A model generated the notes under the pieces. It searched no databases, was not told the DNA's origin, and saw nothing but the letters and a program-made list of their open reading frames with translations. From Amblyomma americanum (lineage: Eukaryota; Arthropoda; Arachnida; Ixodida; Ixodidae), in assembly GCF_052857255.1 (NCBI RefSeq), contig NW_027526505.1:124001-188000 (forward strand): a DNA stretch of 64,000 nucleotides, in the 5' to 3' direction. Position numbers and translations under genes: made by a program. Below, piece after piece: positions 11,831-23,720 of the stretch. The number at the start of each line of letters is the position of its first letter. Positions within the stretch are counted from its first letter, which is position 1.

Positions 11831-13017
11831 CTGGAGCATCGAGTGTACTAATGCTCCCCACGACTTCCCTCCAAGAAAGGAGAGAACGTAAATGATCGAT
11901 GTCAGTCGACTTTTCATTTACAAGGCATGTGTGTTCCATGTTAGATTAGGATTTATGATTACTCCAAGGAAGCGAAGACTTCTTTCGTAGGGTATTGTTG
12001 ACCAATTTATGCGTACGGAGCAATGGCACATGCTCTTGCGTGTGACGGCAAGAACGGAACATTTTTCAGTAGAAATCTCCTGGCCTTGCAGGCGGAGGTA
12101 GGCACCAAGAATGCTTGGCGCCTATTGAAGCCTTTCTCGAACTTGTGGTCGCATAACTCCTGTTGCAAAGACACAAATATCATCTGCTTAGACTGAGACT
12201 CTCGCCGACTGTGGTAGTATTTCGACAAGGCCCTCAAGCGCAAGATTGAAAAGTGTTCGGCTAAGTACTAAACCCTGTGAGAACCCACGGGAAGTGTAAT
12301 GTGAAGATGTTGGTCCATCCTCAGTCTGCTTAAATAGTGATCGGTTGGATAGATAACTGCGTATCTAGGAGAACAAACGATCCCTAAGTTCTGCAGCTTT
12401 GAGAGAGTCTAAAATAGCTTGATTAGTGATGTTATCATATGCCCCTTTAACATCCAGAAACAACGCCGCGGTCAAGCGCTTCAGATGCTTCTGATGATGA
12501 ACTGATGACACCAGGTCGGTCACGCTATTAATAGACGAACGTCCCCGCCGAAACCCGGACATTACATGTGAGTATATTTGATCCAGATGCTAATCATTTC
12601 GCGTAAGTACCAACCTTTCCATGAGTTTGCCCACGCAACTAGCCGATGCGATTGGACGGTACGATGCCTGGTCAAGCGGCGATTTTCCAGGTTTAAGGAC
12701 TGGAACCAGACGACTTGATTTCCACGCGTCCGGAACTATACCCGCACACCATGATGAGTTGAAGTGGTCTGAAAGAACACGTTGAGCCTCCTGACAAAGG
12801 TTTGCAAGTGCAAAGTATGTTACTCCCTCAGGCGCCGGCGATGAAGACCGTCTGCAAACGGTTATGGCGGGTCTAGTTCTGCCATTGAGAAAATAAGGTC
12901 GATTCGCGAATCCCTATATCTAGGCGCTTCGCAGCAATTTAGAGTTGTGGATTGGTTCCTCCAGACCACACTCCAGATGGGTGAGAGAGGCTTTGGAGAA
13001 TCCATTGATTCACATAA
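11831..13017 (-). pseudogene. LINE A ORF2 reverse transcriptase core, broken
   Basis: Readable RT blocks on the minus strand: MSGFRRGRSSINSVTDLVSS and AALFLDVKGAYDNITNQA (12365-12562; F-x-D-x-x-x-A-Y-D, RT motif A with its Asp), then a TEDGPTSSH segment near 12310, LSRTLFNLALEGL near 12245 and the catalytic box near 12185, where the Tyr codon of YADD is a stop (reads stop-ADDICVF). The RT would copy element RNA at the nicked target. Frame changes occur between most blocks. The sequence 12217-12369 is the part duplicated as the patch in ORF1. Confidence 0.78.
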
Positions 13018-13293
13018 TTACTTCCAACGGTCAGCGTGCAAGATTTGAATTCTGCGCTGGATTTTCTTCTGTGTGCGCCTTGCACCTCTGAAGTCGTGCA
13101 GCGACTTTGTGCGCGTGTATTTTCTCTCTGCTCTTCGTCGAAGTGATCGGAGGCGCTGCAGCTCCACATCGAAGTCTGTGAACTTTGGCATCGGAGTGAA
13201 GAAGCATCTCGCGTGTTCCATAGCCTCCTTGATGCGCTCTTCAATGCATGTTGTAATGTCTTCTCTGCAGGCTTCTATAAAGGTTTTAAACAT
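13018..13293 (-). pseudogene. LINE A ORF2 endonuclease-RT linker
   Basis: A 91-codon open stretch on the minus strand, with a CIEERIKEAMEHARCFF block and then DFDVELQRLRSLRRRAERKY, RTKSLHDFRGARRTQKKIQR and a terminal tryptophan. This highly basic helical linker lies between endonuclease and RT in tick LINEs, and an equivalent is seen in LINE B at 9068-9331. Function is structural, probably nucleic-acid binding (inference). Confidence 0.75.
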
Positions 13294-14035
13294 AGGCCAT
13301 TATATTCGTTGCAAACGTTTTGCAGATCTGCATCCAGCGAGACCGGGAACAATAATATATGTGGAAATGTTGCCACTTCAAGCGTTTCTACGTCGGCAAA
13401 CCATCGGACGCGTCTCTCAAGGCACCGAGACACAAACGCCAAGTCCAGTCAACTGCTTTAAGACAGACCGCGAATGTAAGTTGGAGAACCGTCGATAAGC
13501 CATTGTAGATCGTCGTCAGAGGCGAAACAGACAAGACTTCTTCCCTTCGAACTCATCCGGATGCCTCCCCACATGGCGTGATATGCATTAAAGTCACTTG
13601 TGACGATCCAAGACCCAGGTGTTACAGCCAACAGGTGTTACAGCCAACTGTCGGCGTCAAACATTGTTGTTGTAGATAAGTACGCTTCCACAAGCCTAAA
13701 CGTCAGGGTGTGCCTTTTCATAATTAAACTTACGTACTGGTTACGGTTGTGAATGGGAACCGTATGGTGCACATAAGTAAGCTCCCTTCGAGTGTAGAAA
13801 ATGTCCTTGCTATTTCCCTTTTGTGTGGGGGATGCAAACGCTTCATAGCCAGAAATTCGAAAGAAATTTTGTAAATTGGGCTCACAAATCACAAGGAATC
13901 GAAATCTGTGTTTATAGACTTATCGCGAATGTCCGAAAAGCGGGAATTGAGTCCACGGGCATTCCGCTGAAAAATGAATGTTTCTCTGACTTGGCTTTCA
14001 AATGGCAATGCTGGGAGAGCCATTGTGTGTGCTAC
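13294..14035 (-). pseudogene. LINE A ORF2 APE-type endonuclease
   Basis: In order on the minus strand: FIFQRNARGLNSRFSDIR near 13975, ICEPNLQNFFRISGYEAF (13830-13890), HNRNQYVSLIMKRHTLTF, then TSDFNAYHAMWGG near 13580 (family GDFNAH; D and N catalytic), LIDGSPTYIRG near 13500 and LDLAFVSRCLERRVRWFAD near 13435. These are six successive APE-endonuclease blocks. The final S-D-H block is not clear (degraded near 13375). Stops and frameshifts separate several blocks. Confidence 0.78.
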
Positions 14036-14179
14036 TGGAAAGTTGAAAGAACTGGATTTAGTGCGTCCAGTACCTGCAATGCATTCCGTGCTGCTTACGA
14101 GTGAGAGCTAGACAGCACCACACGCATGGTGTTCATAACGGACCTCAAGATGGCGAACACCTGCACTTCCTCACCTAGG

Positions 14180-14936
14180 GCTGGATCTCTGCCTTGGGCT
14201 CACTCAGCTGTATGTGTGGGACAGTGGGTTCGTGGTGCCTGCTCAGACACCAAGGTCGAGCGTGGCTGCCGCAATGGTGGCCATGTCACCTCTAAAGAAC
14301 TCGTTACAACTTCGCCAGTGACCGGGCTTACATTACTCGGTGGTGGGGGAGGACAAGTAGCAGGAGCGATGGGGGCTTCTCTGCCACTGTAAGCCTTTTG
14401 TCTAGTATATCTTCGGCGACAGCAACGCTGCTGACGCACCGTAGCTCCGGCCTCTCTGTGCGTTGAATGGTCTCGCACCACTTTCTTCAACACCGCACGT
14501 TCTTTGTTCAGGCGGGGACAGAAGAAGCGCCATGAGGGCAACGGCAGTTCGCGCACTTCAAGACAGCGTGGCAACTGTCACCGCTATGTGATTCAGAGCA
14601 GCGCGGACACGCTATGGTGTTTTCACAAATACGACTTACATGCCCAATTTTCATGCACTTCCGACACTGAAGCGGCTTCGGGACGAATGGGCGAACTGCA
14701 TGTCGAAAGTGGCCAAACTTCACGTGCGATAGAATACATTCGCCCTTAAAGGTGAGCTTGACACACCTTGACTTACCGGGCCATGAAGCTTGCTTATTTC
14801 GATGCTGTTCGTCGCTGGTTTAATGAGTATCGGCAGGTCAGAGTGAGAGATGTGGGCATCGATGTCGTAATTGATGCCAGTGGTTGTTCCATTGTTTTCA
14901 AGAACAAGGGAGCGGACGGGAATGTCTACAATCTTC
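14180..14936 (-). pseudogene. LINE A ORF1 C-terminal part with zinc knuckles
   Basis: Minus strand: KKIVDIPVRSLVLENNG, then GTTTGINYDIDAHISHSDLP and ILIKPATNSIEISKL. In a shifted frame follow VKFGHFRHAVRPFVPKPLQ, CRKCMKIGHVSRICENTIAC, CPRCSESHSGDSC and CANCRCPHGAS: one CCHC knuckle and two further Cys-rich knuckles of a LINE gag-like ORF1. A third segment (14200-14574) gives CPRLNKERAVLKKVV and an Arg-rich tail. At least two frameshifts. The N-terminal part is 12.6 kb away at 27547-27800. The knuckle spacing is intact even though the frame is not. Confidence 0.8.
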
Positions 14937-14993
14937 TTCGACAAGGCCCTCAAGCGCAAGATTGAAAAGTGTCCGGCTAAATACTAAACCCTG
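14937..14993 (-). repeat. LINE-RT patch inside ORF1, left part
   Basis: This 57 bp matches 12221-12277 (within the RT of LINE A) with two differences and lies in the same orientation. It joins ORF1 sequence at its left end and the DNA transposon at its right end. Together with 27453-27546 it makes a continuous copy of RT segment 12221-12369, placed within the ORF1 reading frame of LINE A. Confidence 0.8.
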
Positions 14994-15013
14994 CACTGTA
15001 AGAAAAAATCCCG
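14994..15013 (+). repeat. Left terminal inverted repeat
   Basis: CACTGTAAGAAAAAATCCCG begins directly after the LINE patch. The first 13 bases match the right terminus with one mismatch; beyond that, similarity continues only weakly with gaps (both ends have a CCCG/TACGGG element within 35 bp). Confidence 0.7.
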
Positions 15014-15019
15014 CATAAA

Positions 15020-15240
15020 TACAGGACATGTGGCCGCTAACCTTGTTGCCACAACATGTGCTGCACCACTCCGTTGTGCACACACCCCGTGGTAAAGTAG
15101 TGCGGTGCATTTTGCGGAAACAAGGTTAGCGCACACACGCTACGTACCCTGTTATGATGTCAAATGTTCTGTATGCCACGGTGTATGTGCTGTTATTATG
15201 TCAACATAACACCAACCATCACAACAATGTATAGCATGCG
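15020..15240. repeat. Subterminal repeat cluster of the DNA transposon
   Basis: Immediately inside the left end, GCTAACCTTGTT (about 15036) has an inverted partner AACAAGGTTAGC (about 15120), with GTGCTGCACC/GGTGCATTTTGC also paired. The motif GTTATKATGTCAA occurs at 15151-15163 and 15192-15204, and a GTTAACATGACA form near 15254. Repeated short motifs just inside the ends are characteristic of CMC-type elements, where transposase binds them; binding here is inferred. Confidence 0.5.
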
Positions 15241-15850
15241 TGCTGTAACCAAGTTAACATGACAGGATCTGTCTTATATGACTACATATCACGTTCTGTT
15301 CTCATGCTGCACTGTACATTCCACTGCAAAGATGCTGACATACGCATGTCGCGTAGCATTTATGAGCAGCCCATGTTCATCTTTGAAAGCTGACTGAACA
15401 CACGCTGTTTAATGCTTGATGGCACATGATACGCAATATTACACTCCTGTATTCTCTGATCGGAGCCAGGCCCACGTTCAGGTAAGAGGCATGCTATGCA
15501 TGGTAAATGTGTCATGTCTGTAGCATGCAAACAAAATTTTCTCCACACAGATTACGTATCAAAATGAACACACTTTGAAAGTAAATAGCTTGCGTGTGGT
15601 ATTTTGCACCTCCTTCAAACACAATCTAGGAAGTGATAAAATTGCATAGATGTGAATTAGTTTGAAACAGTTTCAATTAAGGACATAAAAAGGTACAAAA
15701 ATAGCAAAAACAAGCTACACATCAAATGACATACATTATGCATGTACTTGCAAATCGAATCTAATTTCCAATATCTAACTTCCGATATCAGAGTTCGTAA
15801 TCTGAGCTACGCAATAAATCCAAAATGAAAGTTCAAAGTTCACAAACACA

Positions 15851-15992
15851 CTAAATCCGAGACATGCAATCCTGCCACTTTTTTTTGAATTTGTCAAGCT
15901 GCTGAAGGGCGCTGTGCACTTTTGGGTGGATTGAGGTGATCCTCCGGTTCAACTGCCGGCTCCCTTCCTCTGGGTTCATGCCCACTAGTTGC
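15851..15992 (-). pseudogene. Last exon of the transposon-borne gene
   Basis: A minus-strand exon with a clean acceptor (TTCTTTTCAG before 15992) encodes LVGMNPEEGSRQLNRRITSI, then HPKVHSALQQLDKFKKKW and ends at a TAG at 15851-15853. It joins in frame to the exon at 21353-21521: that exon ends with two bases of an Arg codon, this one supplies the third. The basic C-terminus with a VGxNPExG block matches the C-terminal end of a zinc-finger protein family I recall as multi-copy in ticks and fish. Frame is open throughout. Biochemical role unknown; transposase association is inferred from location. Confidence 0.65.
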
Positions 15993-18900
15993 CTGAAAAG
16001 AATAAGACATATTAAGAAGCTAGATCATCCGAATTAAGACGTGCAGAATTATAGGGCTAGTCTAAATGTAGATCCGCCTTTGCTCTTTGCGCCACTTCTG
16101 TGGAAATAATGGTTCATGTTAACATCATTTACATGGTTATACTAGCTTTTCAAGAAAAACCACGTATCACAAAACACAGAGGAAGAGATGCTGTGATGCC
16201 AAGAAAGCAAATGCCTCCAGCATTAGGCAGGCAACAGTAATAGCAATACTGCAGTTGCTCACTGCATTCTGATTTAGCACGCTTTACACAGCAAATTTCT
16301 GGTGCCAGAGATATGCCTTGCGCGTGCTGTTGCTGCACAGCAGTACAGTGCTGTTGCTGCCACATGCCTAAGCTTCTAATTTTAAGAAAAAGTTTTGAAT
16401 TCTGTGAATTCCATATGAAGAATCTGCAATATTCTCCGCGGCCTTACAGCAACGGCTCGCATGCCATCGCTTCCTTTTCTCACTGCTTCATGGTCCATGC
16501 GGCACAGTTCTGTGCTTGTTAGCAATTTTTTTCCTTCCCTACTACTCAAGGCTCTTTCAGTGCCTTCTATTCTTTCTCAGTAGTCTGCACGGTTTTCTTT
16601 CCACGTTCCTGGACACCAAAAAATTGGCTTACTCTCGCAGCTCAATAGTCTGTTGGGTGAGCTCGCTATGGGTGTAAAATAGTTAGAAAAAAATTGCTCT
16701 GTATTCATACCTTGGATCCAATATAACGTGAGGTGCTTTCTGAAGCATATGATTTTAAAAATAAACTCGTGCTGCATTTGTGCATATATGGCAGTACTGC
16801 TTTTGGCAGGTGCCCGTGCTGTAAACCTCATACAAGAGTGTGAGAGCATTGCTGCCAGAGCCGCAGCACTTGTGCTAGTTTGCATGAGCAGAACGGTAGC
16901 AAATATATCAAGGCATCAGCTGAACTTTTTTCATTGCCAGGTTGTACCCTTCATAAGTCACGTGACAAACAATAGCATTCCTATCGCTACGTCACCGTAC
17001 TGATTGCTGAAGGCACAATATCGTCCAAAAAAGATAATGTGGCTGCTAGCACACCATTGCACAGAAGTGCTAAAATCAGCGTTTTTTTTTCAAAAACTAG
17101 GGATCTTACACACGACTAGCCAATGCAGTTGAGCTCTGATTTTAATACTGAGCCAAATGATTAATGTAGCTTAAGAAAGTTATTAACTGAGCCATAGTCA
17201 CATAAATGCTAGCCTTCAAGATTTCAGGAAGGCCATTAAGAACTGCCCTAAAGCACGATACACAATAAGCAGACAGGTTGACCGCACGTGTGTGCATGTT
17301 GTCTTTTAGCATAACTCTTGCTGGGTGTGGAGAATAGAAAAAGACTAGCACCTTTCCCCAGACTTACTTTGCAACTACAGCACATTAAATTACAACTCAT
17401 CTCTCGAGGAGGGCCGGCTCAAGGGCGGTAAAATATGAAAATAAATATTCTTTCCTAGCTGCCTTGCTAAACTGCAGGCTTACATAAGCCATGCCCAACA
17501 TGAATTCAAGTACAGTAGATACCAAAATATTGCTTGCATGTTTTCTTTTTTCAAATCATGTATTAGGCATTAGTATATATGAATTACCTTGTAGTATTTC
17601 CCTATTGCAGCTAAAGTATTTATAATCGTATTTTTTGTTGATGCTATTTATACTTCATGAACCGAACAATAGCCTCGACATTTGAGGAGTGAACTGCAGT
17701 ATAATCACTGATTCCTAGTTATAAATCACTGTACATGTGTTGCACCATCATAGCAGCTCCATGTTTGAAAACAGTCACTGCGGAAACCTGAGCATTTTTA
17801 AATGCACGTGTTACCGCCTGCTCTGACCTGCACTGCAGAAGCTACGCCTTGGACTCAATCATGGCATCTGTGATGTCACATGCAACCCATGTAAGCAGGG
17901 AAGCTGGTCTTAGAAAAAAAATTTCCAATCATAGTCACAACTATTAAAATTCCATGGAACGTGTTTCTACGCGGTGATTCCAAATATGCCACTGAATTTT
18001 ATAGACATCTAGTGCTTGTGCACTTATATGTTAAGTAAGATTTTGGAGAGAAACTAAGAAATTTTGCTGCAGAAAACTAGCTGAAACGCATGCTATTATT
18101 TTTGTCTTGACATCAACGAAAGGTAAAATCATCCTGCCTATCATATAACTTGAGTTATAAGGTTCTTGTGTTGCCATTTTAAAAACAAGAATATGTACAC
18201 GCTTGCCTTCCCGTTTCTGAAGTGACAACTTCAAACACCAACAACATAATTTATATGACACGTAAGATGATAATTTTACCCTTATTGCATTCCCTGACGT
18301 CACTACAAATGAATGGCATGCCTTTTAAAAAGTTTCCTCCAGCAAAATGTCTTACAATTTCTCTCCAAAATCTTACATATTACATACCATAATGAAATTG
18401 AATCGCATATTTTCAGTTAGCATACAAAAACATAGTGGACAGGGTTTTTTTACCTTCGGCTTTTTTTTGCTTTTGGTATTTTTTTGCTTTGGTATATTAT
18501 TGGCCTTTGGTACATTTGGTATTTTTTTGTCAATTTAATTATTATAATAAGCCTGTGATAGCTATGCTGGGGCGCACATTCCCACACATTTACTTTTCCT
18601 TTCTTTGCCATGTTCCTTTAACATGAGACACCAACATAAGGAAATGACAGATGTTTGATTCTTACAGAAAAAATCACAACTGTGAAGCATTTCTTTCATT
18701 TACAAAAGTCCTGTTATACTTGTTTCAAAGAACAGAAAAGACATCTTGAGGATGATTACAGACAGTTGAGCATCCAGACTGACAGCGAAATGTACCTCCG
18801 AACACTTGTGATGAGCTTGAAAATCTAGCTAACGATGACGTTAATCATAATCAGGGTGCTCAAGTGTAGGTGAGTGGCTGTTTCCTTATTCTTTTAGTTA

Positions 18901-21352
18901 ATAGAAGAAGCATTCGTCGCAAACAAGACATCTATAGAGGGTATAGTTTTTTAGTACCGAAGTCAAGGCATTTGCCCATTACACCTTCCTACATAAACTT
19001 CAGTTTGTTTTACCAGTCCATTGTCTTTATGCACTTCATCTTGAAAATGGTAGCACAAATCATGTAATCTGATAGCTAAACATAGAGATGCATATTACAA
19101 AAGTACGCACTTCAATATTATACTGAACATTTAGACATTATTATGCAGCTTCAAGAATTGGCTATCCCGTAGCATTCACACCAGCAGAATATACGTCTCA
19201 AGTAGATGACACGAGCCTGAAATTTCATCTTAGGTGTAGCACTTCGACTTACGTTATTAAATTGCAATATGGAACGTTATTTTCAATGCACCACATTACT
19301 CTTTCAACATAAATGGAAAGCAACGCGTTCTTAAATTTTATTGTGACCTCAACCACAGCAAATGACAGCTTGGAAAATGCGAAACGAAAATCCTGCACAC
19401 ATTTTCTTTGCAAAAAGTTGATGTAGGGCTACAGAAAAGACTCCAAATAAGGTGCAGCCAACTTGACATTATTCTGTAATTAAACCACATTGCCTGGCAG
19501 GTTGTCTTAACACAATGGTGAAACACTGCAATGGCATGCAATCAAAGCAAAGAAAGTGCGTAGCACTCCTGTACATTAGCGAATCAGTGCGTTACATCCA
19601 CTGGTCTCCACTAAGGGGCTGAATGATGCAAAAGATGCCTGAGCATGAAGTCACTGTAAGTGAATGGGCTTGTCCCAGAAGCCAACCTTTCACAGTACAC
19701 TGAATGGGACATCAGCAAAGTTCTGAGGTTTCCGTTTCGCATCATTCATTACACATTTCGTCTTTCCGTCACTTTTGTCTTTTTTCACAACAATGCGTGG
19801 TTGTTGCGCCATCAACTATGCAAGAAGACTAGAACAGTTTTTGAGAAAGACATTTCAGGAAGAAGGGTCCTTCAGAGTGCAACGGGACAATAAGTAGGAG
19901 AGCCGACGACATGACAGCGCTACAGGCAATCTAGAGCCTTGTCTCCTAGGCTATGTGTCATCCTGTTGCACTACAAAATAACCGTCTAATAATATGCATC
20001 ATGAAGCCCAGCATGAAGTTTTGCTTAGTATTCAGGTTCTAATTTGCGTGATACCGCCCATTATGGTGCAGTTACCAGGCTGCAAACGTTGATTTTTATT
20101 GTCATGTATTAAGTGGAAAACTTCCGCAGCTAGCCAATCACTTTGCCAAGTTGTATTCTTTTGAGCGAAGCCGACAGAGGATGTACCTACAACCCAATGT
20201 GACGTCCGTGGTGTCCTGGTACACAAGGGTATCAAGTACTGCTTTGTATTGTAGCAGATAAAGAACTATGCCTGAATGGGCTTTTATTCATGGGGCTTGG
20301 TGCAGTTGGTTTAAAGCAGCGCATGTCCTCTACCACTCTCTCCTGTTGGCCATTTCTCTCGCACTGCACATATCTAAAATGGCACATGCTGCCATAAATA
20401 TTCATCGTTCTCACAAGTCGTTCCTTTAGCTCATGACTAGCCCAAAAACTATTTTGCGTGCTTCAGGTAGGTGCCGCTAGATAAACTTGGCTGTGCTATA
20501 GGCATGTCCGGTAGCTAATTGAACGCTTAAAGCAATAAACATCTTCATCCACCATCGATGTCAGGAGACATCGGCTGTTTGCAACTTCTAGCGCTGTATA
20601 TTTGAAGTATTTAAAATCGAGCGGCTGTTCAAAGGACGGGTGCCCTGGTTTCTGTCATCGTTCGCCTATTCTCTGCTATGCGAAAATTCAGTTATAAGAT
20701 GACCTTAGCCTCATTGTCATTCTACTAGTACTCCATTGCACTCTGAAGAAAAGAAAGCAGAGTGCTATGCAAGCACCTCTTTACCGCAGCATTTGCATGG
20801 ATATTTTCCTGGATTTCCCTGAAACTGGAAGGTTTGACAAGCGATGCTCACATTTCTCGTGTTCATATTTCTTATTTCTGTGATACAACAGCAGTTGCCA
20901 CCAGAGAGTGGCATAAAAACTATGTACGAAAGGATGAAAGCTGCGGTTGCATTCACTGAAAAGCACAGCAGCCTTCCGTCTTCTGCCACAAGCCATCCAA
21001 CTCCCAGTGGCTTCACGTATGCTCAGCTCACATGAGAGAATGTGCCATCCAGCCACCTAGTGAAGATTAGTAGTTACTTTCTTTTTTGTCCGTGTGCCAC
21101 TGCACTGTTTCACCATAGTGTTAGACCAACTCGCCCATCAGTTCGTGTTATTAAGGTTGTCAAACTATGCACAAAATGCACGTGCACATTGAATCGTAAC
21201 AATGTCGAGATGCTGCAGGAGGGATGCCAGGCATATGCAGTTTATATGCTATTTTTTTCCTCACGTCTTACAGAGTATATACTGCAACAGTCATAAAGAG
21301 ATAGATATGATAAATACTTGTCTATACACAAGAGAAAAATTTATGTGGTTAC
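15993..21352. other. Intron-like AT-rich interior of the DNA transposon
   Basis: Between the two C-terminal exons. AT-rich, with homopolymer T runs (18446-18535) and only short frames. No exon with both splice sites and a readable motif was found. The minus-strand frames at 20765-21056 are open but have no recognisable domain. Confidence 0.5.
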
Positions 21353-21521
21353 CTCTGAATGAATTCCAATGTGGCTTGCACTTCTTGATTGTATTTCATG
21401 TTGAGACAAAAGTACGCAGCATACAGAGTCTCCATGGCGGCCAGAAAGCTCAGTCCTTCAAAGCACTTCGCTCCGTCGAGTGTCACAATGCCCGTACAAT
21501 CACAGTCAAAGATGCTTGTGC
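21353..21521 (-). pseudogene. Penultimate exon of the transposon-borne gene
   Basis: A 169 nt exon with strong splice sites: acceptor TTTTCTTTTCAG before 21521 and donor CAGAG/GTAACC after 21353. Protein: GTSIFDCDCTGIVTLDGAKC, FEGLSFLAAMETLYAAYFCL, NMKYNQEVQATLEFIQR. It enters in phase 1 and leaves in phase 2, and the junction to the last exon preserves the frame (…EFIQR-QLVGMNPEEG…). The YxxFNMxYxxExxxTLEFIQR pattern belongs to the same family as the last exon. No stop or frameshift within it. Codons and splice sites look less decayed than the zinc-finger exon. Confidence 0.65.
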
Positions 21522-21906
21522 CTGAAAAGAAAATTATCAACGACTGCATCAAAAACTGAGTTCGGACTAATTATTAGCCATTGTGGAGCAATTCGTTTTT
21601 TTAATGCTACAGCTCAGAAGAATAATTTTTAGCATGATAATATGAACATGAGGCATACAAATCTTTCTGACATAGCTGGTCATGTCAGCACAGCTCACAA
21701 AAAAATTATGACGGCACCTCTATGTAGATGCAAATGCTAGACACTGAAGGTATTTATAAAGCAACGGACAAGAGCAGATGGATGAATGGCAATGCATGCG
21801 ATATTTTCTAGAGATGATTCTCAAGTTAATATTATAGGCCACAAACCTGAATTTTATAGCTACACTAACAAGGTTCTAGCAGCGGATTATGCTGCCAGGT
21901 ACAATC

Positions 21907-22489
21907 TCAAAGAGAAGACTGTTCATGTTCATAATCGAACGCGTCGTCTTCATCATCACTGTTCTCATTTTCTTGTGGACATGTGCTCTGGGTGCTGTGG
22001 CCTTCCAATGGTTGCACAGGACTAGCGGATGCGATGTCCTCACGTTGACTGTTTCCAGCACTTGATTCAGTATAATCCTCAGCAGCAGTATCTGTCGCAT
22101 GCTTTTTCTTGCCATGATACAAACAAATAATTTTTAAATGAGCCAATTGTAGTGAGCCGACTGGAGCAGCCATGATAAGGGCACCTTATTGCTTCTTTGC
22201 GCTTTAGGTGGCCACGGGTATGTTTCAATAAATCACTGTGATTGCCGAGAACCACAGAGCATTCAAGCTGTGCACATGGACTCCGGCATGCGGGTATGAC
22301 ACGCTTATTCACAGGCCTATGGCATCTGTTGACATGACTTCGTAAAGCCGCAAAGCTTTGAAAGGTTGCCGTACACTGGTGAATACCACAAGATGCACGC
22401 CTTCTCAGTCCCTCATGCAGCAAAGTGTGCTTGAAGAAGGCCTCTTGAGAACGAAATCTTTGATCGCACACCATGCACTTGTGCCGCAT
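21907..22489 (-). pseudogene. C2H2 zinc-finger exon of the transposon-borne gene, frameshifted
   Basis: Acceptor TCTTTTTTTCGTCAG lies directly before an ATG at 22487-22489. The exon encodes four C2H2-like fingers: CMVCDQRF…H…H, CGIHQCTATF…H…H, CAQLECSVV…H…H and CPYHGCSSRL…, then, after a net 2-nt loss near 22130, a YHGKKKH segment and an acidic tail (ENENSDDEDD) in another frame, ending near 21907. N-terminal C2H2 arrays in this family presumably bind DNA or RNA; in a transposon they could bind the subterminal repeats (speculation). The distance to the next exon is only about 390 bp, so the large central region expected of this family seems deleted. Confidence 0.65.
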
Positions 22490-22825
22490 CTGACGAAAAA
22501 AAGACCCAGCCCCAGTGCTATTGCACACTGTTTCGAAGCTGATGACTGTTATTTGATTTATGACCTAGAAACATTTTTTTGGAACCCATTCACCTGTGCA
22601 TGCCAACTAATTTTAAGGAATGCTTGAAATTCATGAACCAAATGGCTATAAAGCAAGAACGAAGCATTGCCTTTGCAAAAAAATCCTGAATAAAAGATCA
22701 TCTTAAGCATTAATTAAAATATAGCTAGCAACCGAACCAGAACTAGCCTGCCCACTGCCTACTTGCAGATAGCTCAGTGTTCGAACTCTGCCGTTCAGTC
22801 TGCATGCTCAATTTGCCTGAAAGGT

Positions 22826-23720
22826 GGGTCATTCCATGCCAAATGCGTCAATGTTTGTACTCGACCCGCTTCGATTATGTTCAAAAAATTTGTGGCGTTT
22901 TACTGAACTGTCAAAAGGAATCTCTCTTAATATGTAGCGGGAGAAAATTTTCCTGTCATCTGTAGCCCTTTGCATTTTGGAGAAAAGTGCAAAACTAGGT
23001 ACCATTAAAAATTCATAATTCATAATAAAATGTTAATTTCTTTTTTGCCCTCAAATGTTTTTGTGGCCAATGCAGATGTCTTGTATTTTTTTAAACATGC
23101 CTCAAGAAATCGCCTGCACAAGGTTTTTATGTTTTTTTCAAGTTCGTTGTTTTAGCTCAATACGCTCCATTTTGGAACTTATTTTAGAAGTCTACACGAC
23201 GTTTGTAAGCAATATAAAATTTTACACTAGCTCACCATAACATGCTATACATGGGAAAAATGTTTACATTAAAATTAAACTGATCGATGTTCAGAAAAAA
23301 AATTACAGAATTTCAAAAAAGTGCACTGCGGTACGTATTGAGATAAAAATATTATACTGAGGTGCTCACTGGAAAAAATGTCAAATACTATTCATCTAAT
23401 AGCTCGTTTCATTGTAATTTTGCTCAGAAATGTTTATCAACGACTTTTTTGTTTTAGGGAAGGAAAAAAGTTTTGAAGCTGAGCGCCACAGCACTAGTAA
23501 TGGTTGCCCCATTCTATCACTTCACTGCAGAAGACAACCTCGGCGCTGTTCAGACTGCTCTCTTTCTGTGCACTCACGTGCTCACATGCTGCGCATCCAA
23601 TTTGAGCGAAGCTGGCATCACACTTCTCACGTGCGGTGTTTACAAAAATCATGCTCTGTGAGATGCGAGGACGGAATCAAGTGACTCGAGGGGGCATCTA
23701 CAAAAGCAAATATGATCATC
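22826..23720 (+). repeat. Left arm of a large imperfect inverted repeat
   Basis: Begins near GGTGGGTCATTCCATGCCAA (22824). The stretch 22826-23370 pairs with 25020-25556 in reverse complement at moderate identity, and 23640-23720 pairs with 24500-24600. Shared landmarks include GCCTGCACAAGGTTTT and AAAATTAAACTGA. It sits between the zinc-finger exon and the upstream exon candidate, inside the DNA transposon. Confidence 0.7.

Noticed and set aside
20765..21056. Additional exon of the transposon-borne gene
   Set aside because: Open frames exist but no convincing splice pair, and the in-frame join of 21353 to 15992 leaves no need for it.
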